Shown: piece after piece, positions 1 to 11,429 of the stretch | Layout of the letters: each line of letters begins with the position of its first letter | How positions within the stretch are numbered: the first letter of the stretch is position 1 | DNA from: Crossaster papposus | Taxonomy: Eukaryota; Echinodermata; Asteroidea; Velatida; Solasteridae | Assembly (NCBI GenBank): GCA_037893245.1 | Contig: JBAIAA010000074.1 | Location: 868,001 to 932,000, forward strand | DNA: 64,000 bases | Reading direction: 5' to 3' | Notes under the pieces: model-generated | What the model saw: only the letters and a program-made list of their open reading frames with translations | The model's database searches: none | Told to the model about the DNA's origin: nothing | Program-made: the position numbers and the translations under genes

Positions 1-405
1 ATCGAAATATTGAGCTCTAACATAGAAATCATTTGGAGCATAAACGGAAGCAATAGACATAACCTCGTTTTCCCATTGGAATTCTCCCATGATCCACCTG
101 CCTTCCTCATCGCAAGTAATATTACTGATATCAATACCCGATTTTTCAGAGGTGAGAATTGCCACACCCCTTGATTGGCGGTTACCATGACTAAAATGCA
201 TTTTTCCTTTCCATTCTCTGCTCCATGTAATTTCATCGTTTTGCTCACTGTGAGTTTCTTGCAAAAATATAATACTGTATTTTTTCCTAATAAGATAATC
301 AAACAAGACATTTCGTTTTAAATCTCTTCTCAGGCCATTAACATTAATAGTTGCGATGGATAAAAAAGACATGCAAACAAATAAAGCAAAGAGCAACTTA
401 ATCAT
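1..405 (-). CDS. LINE ORF2, N-terminal APE endonuclease (cut by window edge)
   Basis: The reverse strand is open from an ATG at 405 to the window edge (135 codons, exactly in frame). It reads as the start of a non-LTR retrotransposon polyprotein, an apurinic endonuclease-like domain that nicks target DNA before reverse transcription. Visible motifs, in order, are IATINVNGLR, the catalytic-Glu motif FLQETHS, RGVAIL and SVYAPND. The ATG lies 25 bases after the ORF1 stop, the usual bicistronic LINE arrangement. The reverse transcriptase lies outside the window. No frameshift is seen in the visible part. Family is certain at the level of APE-type non-LTR element; the clade cannot be fixed without the RT. 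Confidence 0.85.
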   Translation of the reverse strand, partial: MIKLLFALFVCMSFLSIATINVNGLRRDLKRNVLFDYLIRKKYSIIFLQETHSEQNDEITWSREWKGKMHFSHGNRQSRGVAILTSEKSGIDISNITCDEEGRWIMGEFQWENEVMSIASVYAPNDFYVRAQYFD

Positions 406-430
406 CGTTATTGGTCAAAAAAAGGAAAGA

Positions 431-2791
431 CTACTTTTTATCGGTTGTTCTCCCGCGTCCTCTCCCCGTTCTCTGTGCTGGCGACGATGACGGCGCTGGC
501 TTGCTCGTAGTTGACGGGCGTGGCTTGCTGGATTGGGTTGACTGGCTGGACTGGTTAGACTGGCTGGACTGGCTGGACTGGTTAGGCCGGCTTGACGGAC
601 TCTCCTGACTGGCTTGGTTGGACGCGCTGGGCTGGCTTGATTGGGTCGCCAGACTGGGTTGGCTAGACTGACTGGTCTGACTGGATTGGCCAGACTGATC
701 GGGATAGTCCGACCACAAAACTTGGCTGGAATTGCCTGTTAAACTCGCCTGGCTTATTACATTTTCGTGTTGTTTGGTCTGGTTTGACTGACTCGGTCGT
801 CTGGCTTGGAAATCCTGTAGGATAACGTGTTTTTCCAGGGTGTGGGGCTGGCTGATCCCGTGGGCTTGGTCAGGTTGACTGGACTGGTCAGTTTGACCGG
901 TCTGACCTGGCTGACTAGGTCGGTTGGCCCCATTGCCATTACTGGCCTCGTTTGATTGGTGGGGCTGGCTGTTTTGATCGGCATGGTCTGGCTTACTGGT
1001 CTCGCCGGCGTGGTCTGGCAAGCGGGACCGACGAGACTGACTTGACTCACTAGATCGGTTGGCGCGATTGCCGTTACTAGCTTGACTGGATTGGCGGGGT
1101 TTGCTGGTCTGATCGGCATGGTCTGGCTTACTAGTCTCGCCGGCGTGGTCGGACTGGCGAGATTGATGAGATTGACTTGACTCACCAGGTCGGTCGGTCC
1201 GTTTGTCGATGCTGGCTTGGCTTGATTGGCGATCGTCATGGTCCGGTTGACTGGTCTGAGCAGGCAAAGGGATCTTGCTGGACTGGTTAGACTGGCTGGA
1301 CTGGCTGGACTGGCTGGACTGGCTGGGTTGGCTTGGATGGTGGGGCTGACTAGACCGACGGGACTGGTGGCTCGATTGACTGGACTGACGGGCCAAGTTC
1401 AACTGTCGGTCCTGGTTCGGCTTGCGAAACTGACTGGGCGGGCGTAAGTCTCGACGAGACTGATTGGTTTCGCGAGCCTCGCTTGGTATTGTCGATTTAC
1501 AGGTTGGACTCGTCTTTGGTGTTTTTTTACTGTCACCATCCTGAGATTTTCTTTCCCACGATATACGTTTTTTCCTCCTCCGTGTCACTCCTCTCCTCGT
1601 GTACAGGACAAAGTCGTCCGAATCTTGGTTTCCGTCTTGGTCTTCTGGTACTAAAGAGCCCTCATCCGAAAAATCCTGACTTTCGGGTTCATGTTCAACC
1701 TCCATATCGCCTTCCGGCTCCGCGTCCCTACCCTTGTCTTTAGGCTCGTCCCTAGCCTGTTTTCTGCCTTCAGATACATCGTCTTCCTCTCTGCTCTTGC
1801 GCTTTCTACTTTCTGCGTCTTTTTGTGCTAGATCCCAGAACCCTTTGCGTTGGGTAGATGGTTTTCCCGTCTCTCGGCTCTTCGTCGATGTGTCTCGAAC
1901 CTGATCACTACGCTTTTCCTTGCCCCGATTAAGACTCTCACCTCCGTCTTCCTCAAATTCGGATGTTCCTTCTTCGCTTCCTGTATAACCATCGGTGTCG
2001 TCGTCATCTCTGCCCGCGTCTGGGATCTTTAGTACGGGCGTCTGTTGTTTATCATCAGCTGCTTTAGCTATGGTGCCCGTGGCTCCCTCGTCTCCCCCGT
2101 CTCCCCGATGCCATGATGACCGGTGGTCCTCACTCCCACAGATGAAGCAACGACCTCGGTAGGTACAGTCTCGGGCAAAATGTCCAGGCCGGTTGCAAAG
2201 TTTACATGTCTTTTCCTGCCCTCTATGGTGAGCAGGAAGTGTAAAAATACCAATCTTTATGAAGCTGGGTATGGCTTTCTTGATATCTTTGATCAACACG
2301 CTGCGGACTCCCGTCTCGATGTCGCCGTTGAATTGGTGAAACTGTCTGCGTGCGCTGACGGGTGTGCCGAATTCGGACAGGGCTCCCATCACCGTCATGT
2401 CGGACATTTCATAGGGCGCCTTGATGTAAACCACTGTAGATCTTTCCACGTTTGACCGCTCACAACTGACCAGCGTGTTCTGCAGAATCATGCCACGCCT
2501 CGCTACTTCCATGCAGTGTCTTTCATTACTGAAAGACACATTGTACCATCCATTGTCTAGTTGCGCTATACACTTTATTGTGTCAATTGTTTGTAACTCC
2601 TTTTCAATTGCCTCATAGACATCTCTGGCTGCGATAGTCTCCAAATTTCTTGCATTAAAGCGTATTGTGTTCGGGCGATCAAGCCTATAGTTTTTTGTTC
2701 CCGTCCGGAACATGGTGAGATTCAAGATGGCCTCGGCGGTGGTTTGCCTTGGCCAAAACTTGACAGGAAGCTTTCCGAAAAAAGCCTCCAA
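431..2791 (-). CDS. LINE ORF1, nucleic-acid-binding protein with two zinc knuckles and a Ser/Gln-rich tail
   Basis: An intact 786-residue frame. Residues about 40-130 have the alpha/beta look of the RNA-recognition-like region of LINE ORF1 proteins. Two knuckles follow: a CCHC at about residues 196-209 (C-x2-C-x4-H-x4-C) and a variant at about 215-228 (C-x2-C-x4-H-x4-H). Next comes an acidic/basic charged segment (about 230-430) and then some 330 residues rich in Ser and Gln with repeats such as SQSSQSNQSSQ. At DNA level this tail is a diverged minisatellite of 'ctggactgg' type (about 530-1440). ORF1 proteins bind the element RNA. The open frame suggests recent activity. The ATG at 2791 is the first good start. 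Confidence 0.85.
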   Translation of the reverse strand: MEAFFGKLPVKFWPRQTTAEAILNLTMFRTGTKNYRLDRPNTIRFNARNLETIAARDVYEAIEKELQTIDTIKCIAQLDNGWYNVSFSNERHCMEVARRGMILQNTLVSCERSNVERSTVVYIKAPYEMSDMTVMGALSEFGTPVSARRQFHQFNGDIETGVRSVLIKDIKKAIPSFIKIGIFTLPAHHRGQEKTCKLCNRPGHFARDCTYRGRCFICGSEDHRSSWHRGDGGDEGATGTIAKAADDKQQTPVLKIPDAGRDDDDTDGYTGSEEGTSEFEEDGGESLNRGKEKRSDQVRDTSTKSRETGKPSTQRKGFWDLAQKDAESRKRKSREEDDVSEGRKQARDEPKDKGRDAEPEGDMEVEHEPESQDFSDEGSLVPEDQDGNQDSDDFVLYTRRGVTRRRKKRISWERKSQDGDSKKTPKTSPTCKSTIPSEARETNQSRRDLRPPSQFRKPNQDRQLNLARQSSQSSHQSRRSSQPHHPSQPSQSSQSSQSSQSNQSSKIPLPAQTSQPDHDDRQSSQASIDKRTDRPGESSQSHQSRQSDHAGETSKPDHADQTSKPRQSSQASNGNRANRSSESSQSRRSRLPDHAGETSKPDHADQNSQPHQSNEASNGNGANRPSQPGQTGQTDQSSQPDQAHGISQPHTLEKHVILQDFQARRPSQSNQTKQHENVISQASLTGNSSQVLWSDYPDQSGQSSQTSQSSQPSLATQSSQPSASNQASQESPSSRPNQSSQSSQSNQSSQSTQSSKPRPSTTSKPAPSSSPAQRTGRGRGRTTDKK

Positions 2792-2945
2792 AATTGTCTA
2801 AAATGACTACTATGCGGGCTCGTTTTGGTCTACGGCACTTACCCCATAAAATAGTAGACTTTGGATGCCAATTTCTGGCAAATAGACGAATAAATTAGCG
2901 GAGAATCAGGAGCGTTTGACGAAACACGTCTTGCGCCATGAACGC
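2792..2945 (-). other. Probable LINE 5' untranslated region
   Basis: About 150 bases between the ORF1 start and the ATTT microsatellite. It has no coding potential. By position it is the element's 5' leader, and the 5' boundary is probably the microsatellite. No target-site duplication can be checked because the 3' end is outside the window. Confidence 0.4.
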
Positions 2946-3097
<152 letters not shown>

Positions 3098-3688
3098 AAC
3101 CACTTCCAACAGCGGAGGAACCGCCAATTACAGGAATGGGAATTGAGAAATTGAGAAATGTATAGACGTTGGGGAATTGTAAGATTAGATAATCATTAAT
3201 GTGTACCCCTTCACAGGCGTATTATTGTAAAGAAAATGCAGAATAACTAATTAATAAAAAGTAGAAGCAGTATTTGGAAAAAAAGGCTGTTTTTTCCTCA
3301 ACGCTGATCGGAAGTCCAGCGCCGTTGGAAATTGATACAAAAATACCACTTCGCTTAAAAATGTCAGCACACCAGAGGCAATGATTTTACAGGATGCTTC
3401 AGACTGTCATTCCCTAACAGTCCAGTAAAGTATTTTGTGATAATTTGGTAATTAACTTGTTTAATGTTTGCAATTTACTAAATCCAGATCAGTAGAACAA
3501 ACTGCATTGTGAATTATCTTTTTGGGAAGAGATTAATTTTGTACTGTCATACACAAATACTAATATATTAATTTATGTTGTGGGACCAGTTTTATTTAAC
3601 TCGTCCATTGTCGCCCCGGCAAAGAAAAGTATATAGAAGACCCCTTTCAACTTTCGTGCACAAATATTGTTTCCTTTTTACCTCTAAG
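3098..3688. repeat. Diverged copy of the local dispersed repeat
   Basis: Positions about 3335-3455 ('ataccacttcgcttaaaa', 'tcagactgtcattccctaa', 'gtaaagtattttgtgataatt') match the segment at about 11515-11630 and, more distantly, the start of each tandem unit (for example 28500-28560). No coding signal is seen before the cysteine-rich exon. Positions 3660-3688 form a T-rich polypyrimidine tract ending in AG. Confidence 0.5.
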
Positions 3689-4018
3689 TTAGGTTTTGTG
3701 CCATCAAGTCTGTTTTATCGGATCGGAGCGCAACCCACAATCTGGTACCCCACCCTGTTGTTTCCTACCGTACAAAGATCCGTGCAAATGCACCGTTGTG
3801 CGTCTCGGCGGGATGCACATCCCTGCTTTGTCATATCAGCAAGAGGCGCCCACTACCTGTACGAGCTCTGTCTGGTTGAGCATAGGTTGAGCGAGGACTC
3901 GGTCGAAATCCAAACTTATTTTGATTGTAATGAAATGGCTACGACTACCGCTACAATAGGTGACGGGGGAACAATTCCGACTCGAATTAATGTTTTATTT
4001 CCAGCTATAGGCCTATAG
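3689..4018 (+). pseudogene. Broken copy of the cysteine-rich (VWC-like) secreted-protein exon
   Basis: From about 3698 the translation has CHQVCFIGS, NPQSGTPP and DPCKCT, matching the exons at 27169 and 62452. A pyrimidine-rich tract and AG (3687-3688, alternatively 3691-3692) precede it. A one-base loss in 'ggcgcccactac' (about 3846-3856; the intact copy has one more c) shifts the frame. After the shift the conserved tail is recognisable in the next frame (YLYELC, LSEDSVEIQTYFDC, then a short Thr-rich stretch). Seen: homology and the frameshift. Inferred: a dead or exonised paralogue. No first exon is visible upstream within the window. Confidence 0.6.
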
Positions 4019-4548
4019 TTATAATTTACTTGGTAAACATTTAAAGTTTTTTTCTTTTTTTTCTTTTTCTAATCACTAGTTTATACGCCGTGTACCGATA
4101 ACTGCTTTAATATGTATTAACATTATTCAAAATTTTACTTTCATATAACGTTCAGTCATTCATCTTTTAAACATAAAAACCAAATCAGTTATCTGGTGTA
4201 ACTGTCAATCCCCGTGTGTTACAAACTCATATCAAAGTGTAAGGATGTGCCAATACCAAAAATTCTAACCCGTTTTGCCAAGATTAACCAAGCGCGGTAA
4301 TTTAAAGCGCCACCAAGCGGCGACACGCAGTTCCTCAACATGCTGTCTCCCTTGCCGCTGGCCTGCGCACCGTTTGCTTTTATCAGAATAAACAAAAGGA
4401 GTGACTCGAACCCAGGTGTCGGTGTAATAGATTATTCAACCCACCATCCCGCCTGCCCTTACAAAAGGTCCAGACAAAACTGCGCACATTTCTATGGGGA
4501 AAGTGTGCTTATGTCATAATGTACATGTACAGAAACAACCGACAGAAA
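4019..4548. other. Intergenic, nothing recognised
   Basis: AT-rich sequence with no open frame of note and no clear terminal repeats. Confidence 0.5.
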
Positions 4549-4560
4549 TCATCCAAATTG

Positions 4561-4845
4561 GGGGAGTCGGGTTGGTGTAGCGGCTCTTTCCTCGCCTTCC
4601 ACCACTATGACCCGGGTTCGAATCCGGCCTGGGCCAATATGTGGATTGGGTTTTCAGTCCCTGCCTGACTCCGTGGGTTTTTCCCCAGGATATTCTTCTG
4701 GGGTTTTCCTCCCACCTCTAAAACTGTAACTTCTTCACATTAATTGTTAAATGAAATAAAAAATTGTTGAATGAAATTTGTTCCCGCCGTGAATATGGCC
4801 ATTGATGCTGGTACGGCGTTAAACCCTAAAACTCACTCACTCACT
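4561..4845 (+). mobile_element. tRNA-derived SINE with (ACTC)n tail
   Basis: The head holds a pol III A-box-like GTTGGTGTAGCGG and a B box GGTTCGAATCC. The body has the stretch 'cccaggatattcttctgggg'. The 3' end reads 'ggcgttaaaccctaaa' followed by ACTC repeats. A 12-bp target-site duplication (tcatccaaattg) flanks it at 4549-4560 and about 4846-4857. Other full copies are at 42657, 49144 and, reversed, 53783. Mobilisation would depend on a LINE in trans. Confidence 0.92.
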
Positions 4846-4857
4846 CATCCAAATTGT

Positions 4858-5109
4858 GTGAATGCGCCACATACAAATACCCGAAACAGCCGAGAACATG
4901 TTTTTACTTGGGCACGTGTAAACCTGGGTATGATTGATACAGATTGTCATTTTCTGCGGCCATAAAAAAACACGAAAACCTAATCGAAGGAAGCATGCAG
5001 TTCACACTTACACACCAATGTTATTTATTTTCTCGCTTAGCAGCAACGGTTGAGTGTCTGAATCCGCAGCCTCTTGGTATGGAGGACGGGACAATCCCAA
5101 ATGACCACA
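4858..5109. other. Spacer between the SINE and the inverted-repeat element
   Basis: No feature recognised. Confidence 0.4.
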
Positions 5110-5669
5110 TAATAGTCATTAGTCAGATTACTACAATAATATTGCATTTAGTGATACAAGCACCAAAATTGGCACACATGCTTATTTTGGGTCACTTTAC
5201 ACAAAAACCCCGTTAGCCAAATTAAAATCCAAGATGGCCGCCATTTTTTAAGATGGCCGCCAATGAAGGCTAAATATCACCGAAATATTGATGTACGGAT
5301 GGATAGAATGGCAATACAAGCACAAAACTTGGCATTTAACATCTGTTCAGTCTCCCTGTTGTGTTGGCATATCCAAAACAGGACATTAGGCACTTGAACA
5401 TTCAAGATGGTCCCCATTTTCCAAAATGGTCGCCACTGAATGGTTGGTAGTAGTGTTACCAAGGATCAAACAGTAATACAAGGACCAAAATGGGCATTTA
5501 ATCTCCATTTGAATCCAATATTATGCTAAAATTGTCAACCACTTCGTAATTCAAGATGGCTACCATTTTTAAAGATGGCCGCCACAAGATGACTCAGCCT
5601 ATATGTTACAAAAAAGTGACACACAAATCGTAACATATCTGGTACAGAGACATACAACACACTTTAAAA

Positions 5670-5970
5670 ACAGATTGGTTGAAAATAACCAATATATTGG
5701 TCGATTTCAACCAATCTAGTTGGTAGATATGTAGATAAATAACCAATCTGATATTGCATTACCTAGTTAATCCATATTGGTTATAACACCAACCAATGCA
5801 ATGTTGGTTAATTTAACCAATCCACAATGGACTCCAACCAATTTGTATTGGTAATTTGTATTGGTTATAGCACTAACCAATACATAATATTCGTGTTGGT
5901 TAACACGCAACCAATTTGCATAACACCAACCAAACCATTTTGCATAACACCAACCAATACAATATTTAAT
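5670..5970. repeat. ACCAAT/ATTGGT motif cluster, left side
   Basis: Some 20 irregularly spaced copies of AACCAAT or its complement, often as ACCAATATATTGGT palindromes. The mirrored tract is at 7839-8220. Confidence 0.8.
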
Positions 5971-6365
5971 TCAAAGGTTCCCACGCAACCAATCACATAA
6001 CGTGGACAAATTACCGATGGAATTAACTTAATACACATTGCAATTACGTATTCCTATTATATATTAGCTACCGAACACTTACTACACACTTAGCTATTGT
6101 CGTTGTTAGTTTTATAGTTCGATTTTTTGTCCACGACGAAGTCACAGCTATTTTTGTATGAATAATGTCAAAAGTTGAATACGGATGAAATTTAATGTCA
6201 ATTTTTCACTATGTTTGAACAAACATCTAAATTCAATCATGGAATCGTTTGAATAAATACATATTATGGTCAAAAACGTGCATTTTGGACTAAATACCAC
6301 AATTTAACATCGAGTGTTGTCAAAACAAATTTTCTCACTTCTGATTGGTCAGTTGCTGTAGTAGC

Positions 6366-6505
6366 CTTGGTCAAGGCGTTCATCGTTACCCGTCCGTACG
6401 TACAGCGCAGCGGTAATCTGAGCTCAAACAACGACCTCACGCGGCCACTATTATATGCAAACTAACTGAGGCTACTTGAACGCCTTGGATCATTAGGTTT
6501 TGGGG
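6366..6505 (+). mobile_element. Palindromic MITE, left member of an inverted pair
   Basis: Begins 'ccttggtcaaggcgttca' and ends 'ttgaacgccttggatcatt', so its own ends are inverted repeats. A diverged copy lies in opposite orientation at 7615-7822. No coding capacity. Confidence 0.65.
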
Positions 6506-7614
6506 GCGGTGCTCATTATGCTAATAGATTAAGCTGACCTTTATAGTCGTTTTCTTATTGGTCGATAGTTGCGTAGAAACTGCATAATTTGAGCTAGCGG
6601 TGAAAGGTCATAGCTAGCTCGCAACTGTTTACGAACACCGCCATCGTTGACATATTTTATCGGAGAAAGTTGAGTGATTTTTACGAAGGCTTGTAGGAAT
6701 TACACATGAAGATTTGAACTGTCTTGCTTGATTGGTGAGGGTCGCAGTTATTTTCGCTCGTTTTGCTGGGTATTTTCTTGAATGTTGACAATGTTATGGT
6801 CAAAACTAGTTGTGTTTAGCTGCTTAGTTTTGAGTTTTCAACCGCGGTGACTGGAGAAGGCCGCGACTCTATTGAAACGTGTCGAACTCGGCCCTACATT
6901 ATGTCGCACACATCTAATCCAGCTGATCTGAAAACCGTGGCTCGGTAAAACGCGGAACTCTGATAATTAAATGCCTTGCCGGCTGAATTTTGCCAAGAAA
7001 ATAATCTGAGGAGTTATTGGGGATATAAGACACTTGTCCCTGTTTAAATTACGATATTGCGATCACTTTGAAGGTTGGTTCTGCAGCCGTAAACATGCCC
7101 CCTCCCCACAGCGTTGGACCATGCATGCTTGAACCACAATGTGGCGATACCGCACAGACCAGCATGCCTGGGTTAATGCCGATTATGCGGCGATAAGAAA
7201 CTGACCGAACACGCTGAAAACTGACGCTGAGTACCTGGTCGTACGTGCGAGCTTCGAGCAAAATGGGGCTCAGGCTGCCTGAAAAATGACGGATTTCCCA
7301 TAACCTGTCGGCCAATTCACAAAGACCACGAAGAAAGGATTCTAATGGCCTTTCGCTGCTCGGGTCTGAAATCTTTGAGGGATAATATTTTCGCTGTAAA
7401 ATTCAAACAACACGACAGATCTTCGGACGAAAGACGACGCTGAATATCTGCCATTTTGTCTTAAATGTCATGCTGCATCAAATTTGATGACGTCGGGTTT
7501 CAACCGCGTTGTGATTGGACACTTCACATCTTAGCCCCGCCTATACTTATCTGTATTCGCATACGAGGTCATGCGCCACAAATGTGGCGCAAAATATAGG
7601 AAAAACATAAGATT
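6506..7614. other. Interior of the inverted-repeat cluster
   Basis: About 1.1 kb between the two palindromic MITEs. The longest frame (88 residues, minus, 7049-7315) resembles nothing I know and is probably chance. No terminal structure is seen. Confidence 0.4.
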
Positions 7615-7822
7615 TCAAAAACCCAATGATCCAAGGCGAAAAAGTAGCCTCAGTTGATTTGCATAAATAGTGGCCGTATGAGGTCGCTGTTCGCGCTGTA
7701 TCTTTGCACGGGGCGCAAGCAAGCTAGCATGCAGCATATGCGGGGCGGCGCGCGTACAGTGTATTTCTGGACGGTTAACGACGGACGGATAACGACGAAC
7801 TCGCCTTGACCAAGGCTATTGC
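7615..7822 (-). mobile_element. Palindromic MITE, right member of an inverted pair
   Basis: Reverse-complement relative of 6366-6505: shares 'aatgatccaaggcg', 'tagtggccgtatgaggtcg' and 'cgccttgaccaaggct'. It carries an extra GC-rich middle (about 7705-7760) absent from the left copy. Confidence 0.65.
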
Positions 7823-7838
7823 TGTAGGTATATTTCCT

Positions 7839-8220
7839 ACATTATGAATAACCAATATATTGGTTAATACCTTTGTAACAAGCTCAACCACTATGACTGG
7901 TTGAAGGACAACCAACATATTGGTTATGAATAACCAATAGATTGGTTGATACCTTGGTTGCAAGCTCAACTAATATAACTGGTTGAAGGATAACGAATAT
8001 ATTGGTTATGAATAACCAATAGATTGGTTAATATCTTGGTTGCAAGCTCAACCACTATGACTGGTTGAAGGACAACCAACATATTGGTTATGAATAACCA
8101 ATAGATTTGTTGATACCTTGGTTGCAAGCTCAACTAATATAACTGGTTGAGGAAAAACCAATATATTGGTTATGAATAACCAATAGATTGGTTAATACCT
8201 TGGTTGCAAGCTCAACCAGG
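7839..8220. repeat. Tandem repeat of about 82 bp built on ACCAAT palindromes
   Basis: About four and a half copies. The landmark 'attggttatgaataaccaa' recurs near 7918, 8000, 8082 and 8165. Each unit contains several AACCAAT/ATTGGTT sites. Confidence 0.9.
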
Positions 8221-8292
8221 ACTGATGAGATTGATTTGCTCTATGCATGGGATGTTAAAACACAGACTGTAAGCATCAAAGGCACGCTAAGT

Positions 8293-9069
8293 AAACAGGT
8301 CAAAAGAAATAAGTCTCCCCCCCCCCTGCGAAATGTGCATTTTTCTGGAAGACAGTTATAGGCTCCTTATAACCTGTTACACAAATGTAAAATGTAGTCT
8401 GTTACACATTTATTGTGAAATAAATTTTCTTCCAACAGTTAACCTTCGCCTTGAAATGCTGCCATTTATTAAATGTGATGACCAATACAAAATGACACTT
8501 TCTTGCATAGGGATTGGACAAATGGAGAAAATCATGTTTTTACATAATTTGTTAATAATCTTTCCACACTTCAATTAATTTTTCAAAAGTGTACAAATGT
8601 AAACACGCATTTATTTTTTTTGTTTGGTTTTTAGTTTCATTACTGAAACGAAAGGACCAACAAAAACAACTTTCCATTTCCACAAAACCTTTATGCTTTA
8701 AACAAAATTGTTTTGCTTGAGTCACTCTAATTTAATTACAAAAATTTAAAACAAAAACATTAAATGCATGTTTACATTTGTACACTTTAGGAAAATTAAT
8801 TGAAGTGAGGAAAGAATATTAAAAGATTCTGAAAAAACATGATTTTCTCCATTTGTCAAATCCCTATGCAAGAAAGTGTCATTTTTTATTGGTCATCACA
8901 TTTAATAAATGGCAGCATATCAAGGCGTAGGTTAACTGTTTGGTGAAACTCTATTGCACAATAAATGTGTAACATTTTACATTTTTGTAACAGGTTAAAT
9001 TAAGGAGTCTAACTGTCTTCCAGAAAAATGCAAATTGCCCAGGGGGACTTATTTCTTTTGACCTGTTTA
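8293..9069. mobile_element. Long foldback (inverted repeat with arms of about 320 bp)
   Basis: The left arm starts 'aaacaggtcaaaagaaataa' and the right arm ends with its complement near 9069. Shared inner blocks include the 'ctggaagacagtta' and 'tgtgatgaccaata' segments. The spacer is about 140 bp (8620-8755). No coding capacity survives; the frame at 8333-8578 is chance. A C-run lies at 8318-8326 in the left arm. Confidence 0.88.
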
Positions 9070-9821
9070 TGTCTTCAAATGTTCAGTAACGCAAATACAA
9101 AATAAAGAGTTAATCTTGGAAAGCAATTACGACAGTAATGGTAAGAATCTCAAGTCAGGTCGCAATTCTTGTCACCATTTTCTTCTTTACTGACACCCGC
9201 TATTGTTATAAATTGGTATTGTACGTACGTGTTAGCAGCCATTTTGAAAAATGGCGGCCATTTTTGATTTCCAGTGATTTGTGATTTGTTAATTATAAAT
9301 GACCAACGAGAGGTAAATTGCAGCTTTATTGTATGAACATTTGGTTTCTTTTGTAAAATAGCCAATGTATGTCATTCAATGAAAGCAATCTTGGAAAAAA
9401 TGGCCGCCATCTTGAATGTTTAAGTTGTTTCTATTTTTGAATTGATAAGGGGTACATTTGGTGGATAGTTGCAACTGTTGGTGCTTGTATGACCAATTAA
9501 TCCAATGTAACATTAAGTGTTACCATTTAGTGGCAGCCATCTTGGAAAAATGGCCGCCATATTGGATTTTAATTTTGCTAACGGGGTTTTTGTGTACAGT
9601 GACCCCAAAGGAGTAGTTATGCCAATTTTGGTGCTTGTATCATCAAATGCAATATTGTGGTGAAAAAAAGTTATTAATCTGCAGGACTACTGGGTAGTAT
9701 AGTTACGCAACCACATTGCTGGCGTACCAGCAAATCATAAATATACAGATTTATCTCTGCAGACCAGCCACAAACATAAAATCCTATGATACCTCACGCG
9801 GCCAAACCGTTTCAGTATCTC

Positions 9822-9930
9822 CCCCCCAAAAAAAAAAAAAAAATAATAATAAATAAATAAAATAAATAATAATAATACAATTACAAATAAATAAAGTAAT
9901 AAAATTAAAAATAAAATAAATAACGAAACC
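9822..9930. repeat. A-rich simple repeat (poly-A, AAT/AAAT)
   Basis: C-run, then 17 A, then irregular AAT and AAAT units. It may be the tail of a retroposon, but no body is recognisable on either side. Confidence 0.8.
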
Positions 9931-10024
9931 GATGAGAAACAGTTCTGGCTTGTAAAAAAACCCATAAACACCCTTCCCTTCCCATTTTCCTGCAAAAACA
10001 TTTCATCTTTTACTAAAAAGTGTG

Positions 10025-10970
10025 ACGAATCCTTGACCTGTTTGTGAGCAATTGTAAACAAGCCCCATCAGGATCAGGGACGTGTTATATACATCCTTCT
10101 CATTTTGTTGTCTGTTAACTTTTCGTTTCTAAAGCAATATTCATCAAAAATCCATTGGAAGATATGATAAACCATTGGTAATTGCTTGAGTTATCAGGAA
10201 TGGGTGGATTTTGGAATTGTTTTTTATAGTAAATATCCGAAGTTTTACAATCATGGATGCTGAAAAAACAAACTAGAAAAACGGCGTTTGTTTTCAACTA
10301 GCGTCGGGTAGTTCTTGTTCTTTCCTTTTTGTTAGCAATCGCCGTCTGGCGATTGTGATTTTTTTAATCAAATTAATTTCGGACCAATTACGGGATATCT
10401 AGCGCAATAATTTTGCTGGATGACTAAAATCATTATTTACTTTCAAATAAGTAAGATATTTCCTAATAATTCGGTTGTAAAATTGTTCGATATCTGCAAA
10501 TGGTGTACCCTATACCTTTTAAGGACTTTACTGCCAAGTGGGTAATTTACCCAAAGATGATCGCATTGTTCACAGTGTTGTAAGTCTAGAGGCTTAGGCC
10601 GATATTCATAGAAGCCTGCTGAGGCTAGTTGGCTGCTAAAAAGACCCCTATATGGCAGGTAGGCATAGTTGGAAGCTAAGTGATATTCATACAACTTTGA
10701 TAAGCGTATGGTTACTAAGTTGGCTGCTATTTAGTGCTGAAGTTAGAGTTGATCTCGGGTGTCTCTAAGTCACTGAGACGCTGAGTTAATACGGAATAGT
10801 CCTATAGCATATCAATGCGGTACTGTGTATCTGTATACTCACTGGGCAACATTCAGTGCTGGTCCATACATGTACATTCAAGGAGGCGCACTCGTTCCTG
10901 TGTTATAATTTCCCTCTATCAACTATAAGATCATGTACTCTTAAATTATGAAAGATGTACAATTCTCCCA
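10025..10970 (+). repeat. Segmental duplicate, copy A (first-exon family, intron-1 side)
   Basis: Starts at 'cgaatccttgacctgtttg' and is nearly identical to 12817-13650 plus 14462-14570, at an offset of about 2792 bp. It corresponds to the intron that follows the signal-peptide exon in other copies, but here the exon is missing: the upstream sequence is unrelated. The 65-bp segment before it (9957-10020, 'cataaacacccttccc...') is duplicated again at about 10970-11030. It lacks the SINE present at the same site in copies from 20 kb onward. Confidence 0.85.
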
Positions 10971-11024
10971 TAAACACCCTTCCCTTCTCATTTTCCTGCA
11001 AAAACATTTCATCTTTTACTAAAA

Positions 11025-11345
11025 AACCTATTAGTCTCACAGAAAAGGGAAAAAACATTCCACATAACTCAGCGTTACACGTCCTTCAATTTAATGTCCT
11101 TCCCATGTGACCGAGAATCATTCCAATAATTAAACAAAACCTGTGAGCCGCATGTATGATTACGCTCCTTCCCAATAAACACTTTAACTAAAGAAAACTA
11201 ATAGTCTCACAGAAAAAAAATATAAAAAAATCCACATAACCCAGCGTTACACGTTCTTCAATTTAATGTCCTCCCCATGTGACCGAGAATCGTTCTAATA
11301 AAAAACACGTGAGCCGCATGTATGATTACGCTTCTTCCCAATAAA
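11025..11345. repeat. Tandem dimer of about 165-175 bp
   Basis: Two copies, each carrying 'gtctcacagaaaa', 'agcgttacacgt', 'atgtgaccgagaatc' and 'gagccgcatgtatgattacg'. No coding potential. Confidence 0.85.
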
Positions 11346-11429
11346 CTCTAGGATTGATCAAACAGACACACACAAAATAAACTGATCTTTCCTTGAAGTA
11401 TGCCTGCATAAAACCGGTTTCTCCTTGCT

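Larger units (their letters stand above)
5110..9700. mobile_element. Large inverted-repeat element or nested cluster (about 4.6 kb)
   Basis: The left arm (about 5110-5600) and right arm (about 9150-9700) are reverse complements. Both contain 'gatacaagcaccaaaattgg', 'aaaaaccccgttagc' and several ATGGCCGCCAT blocks, in mirrored order. Inside are ACCAAT-motif tracts on both sides, a mirrored pair of palindromic MITEs, and a long foldback. No transposase frame is visible. The copies are too diverged to fix exact ends or a target duplication. It could be one non-autonomous TIR element carrying later insertions, or an inverted duplication. Confidence 0.65.

Noticed and set aside
4571-4630. Functional tRNA gene
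   Set aside because: A and B box are present, but the sequence does not fold into a full cloverleaf by eye and continues into a SINE body with target-site duplications; same at 42657, 49144 and 53783.
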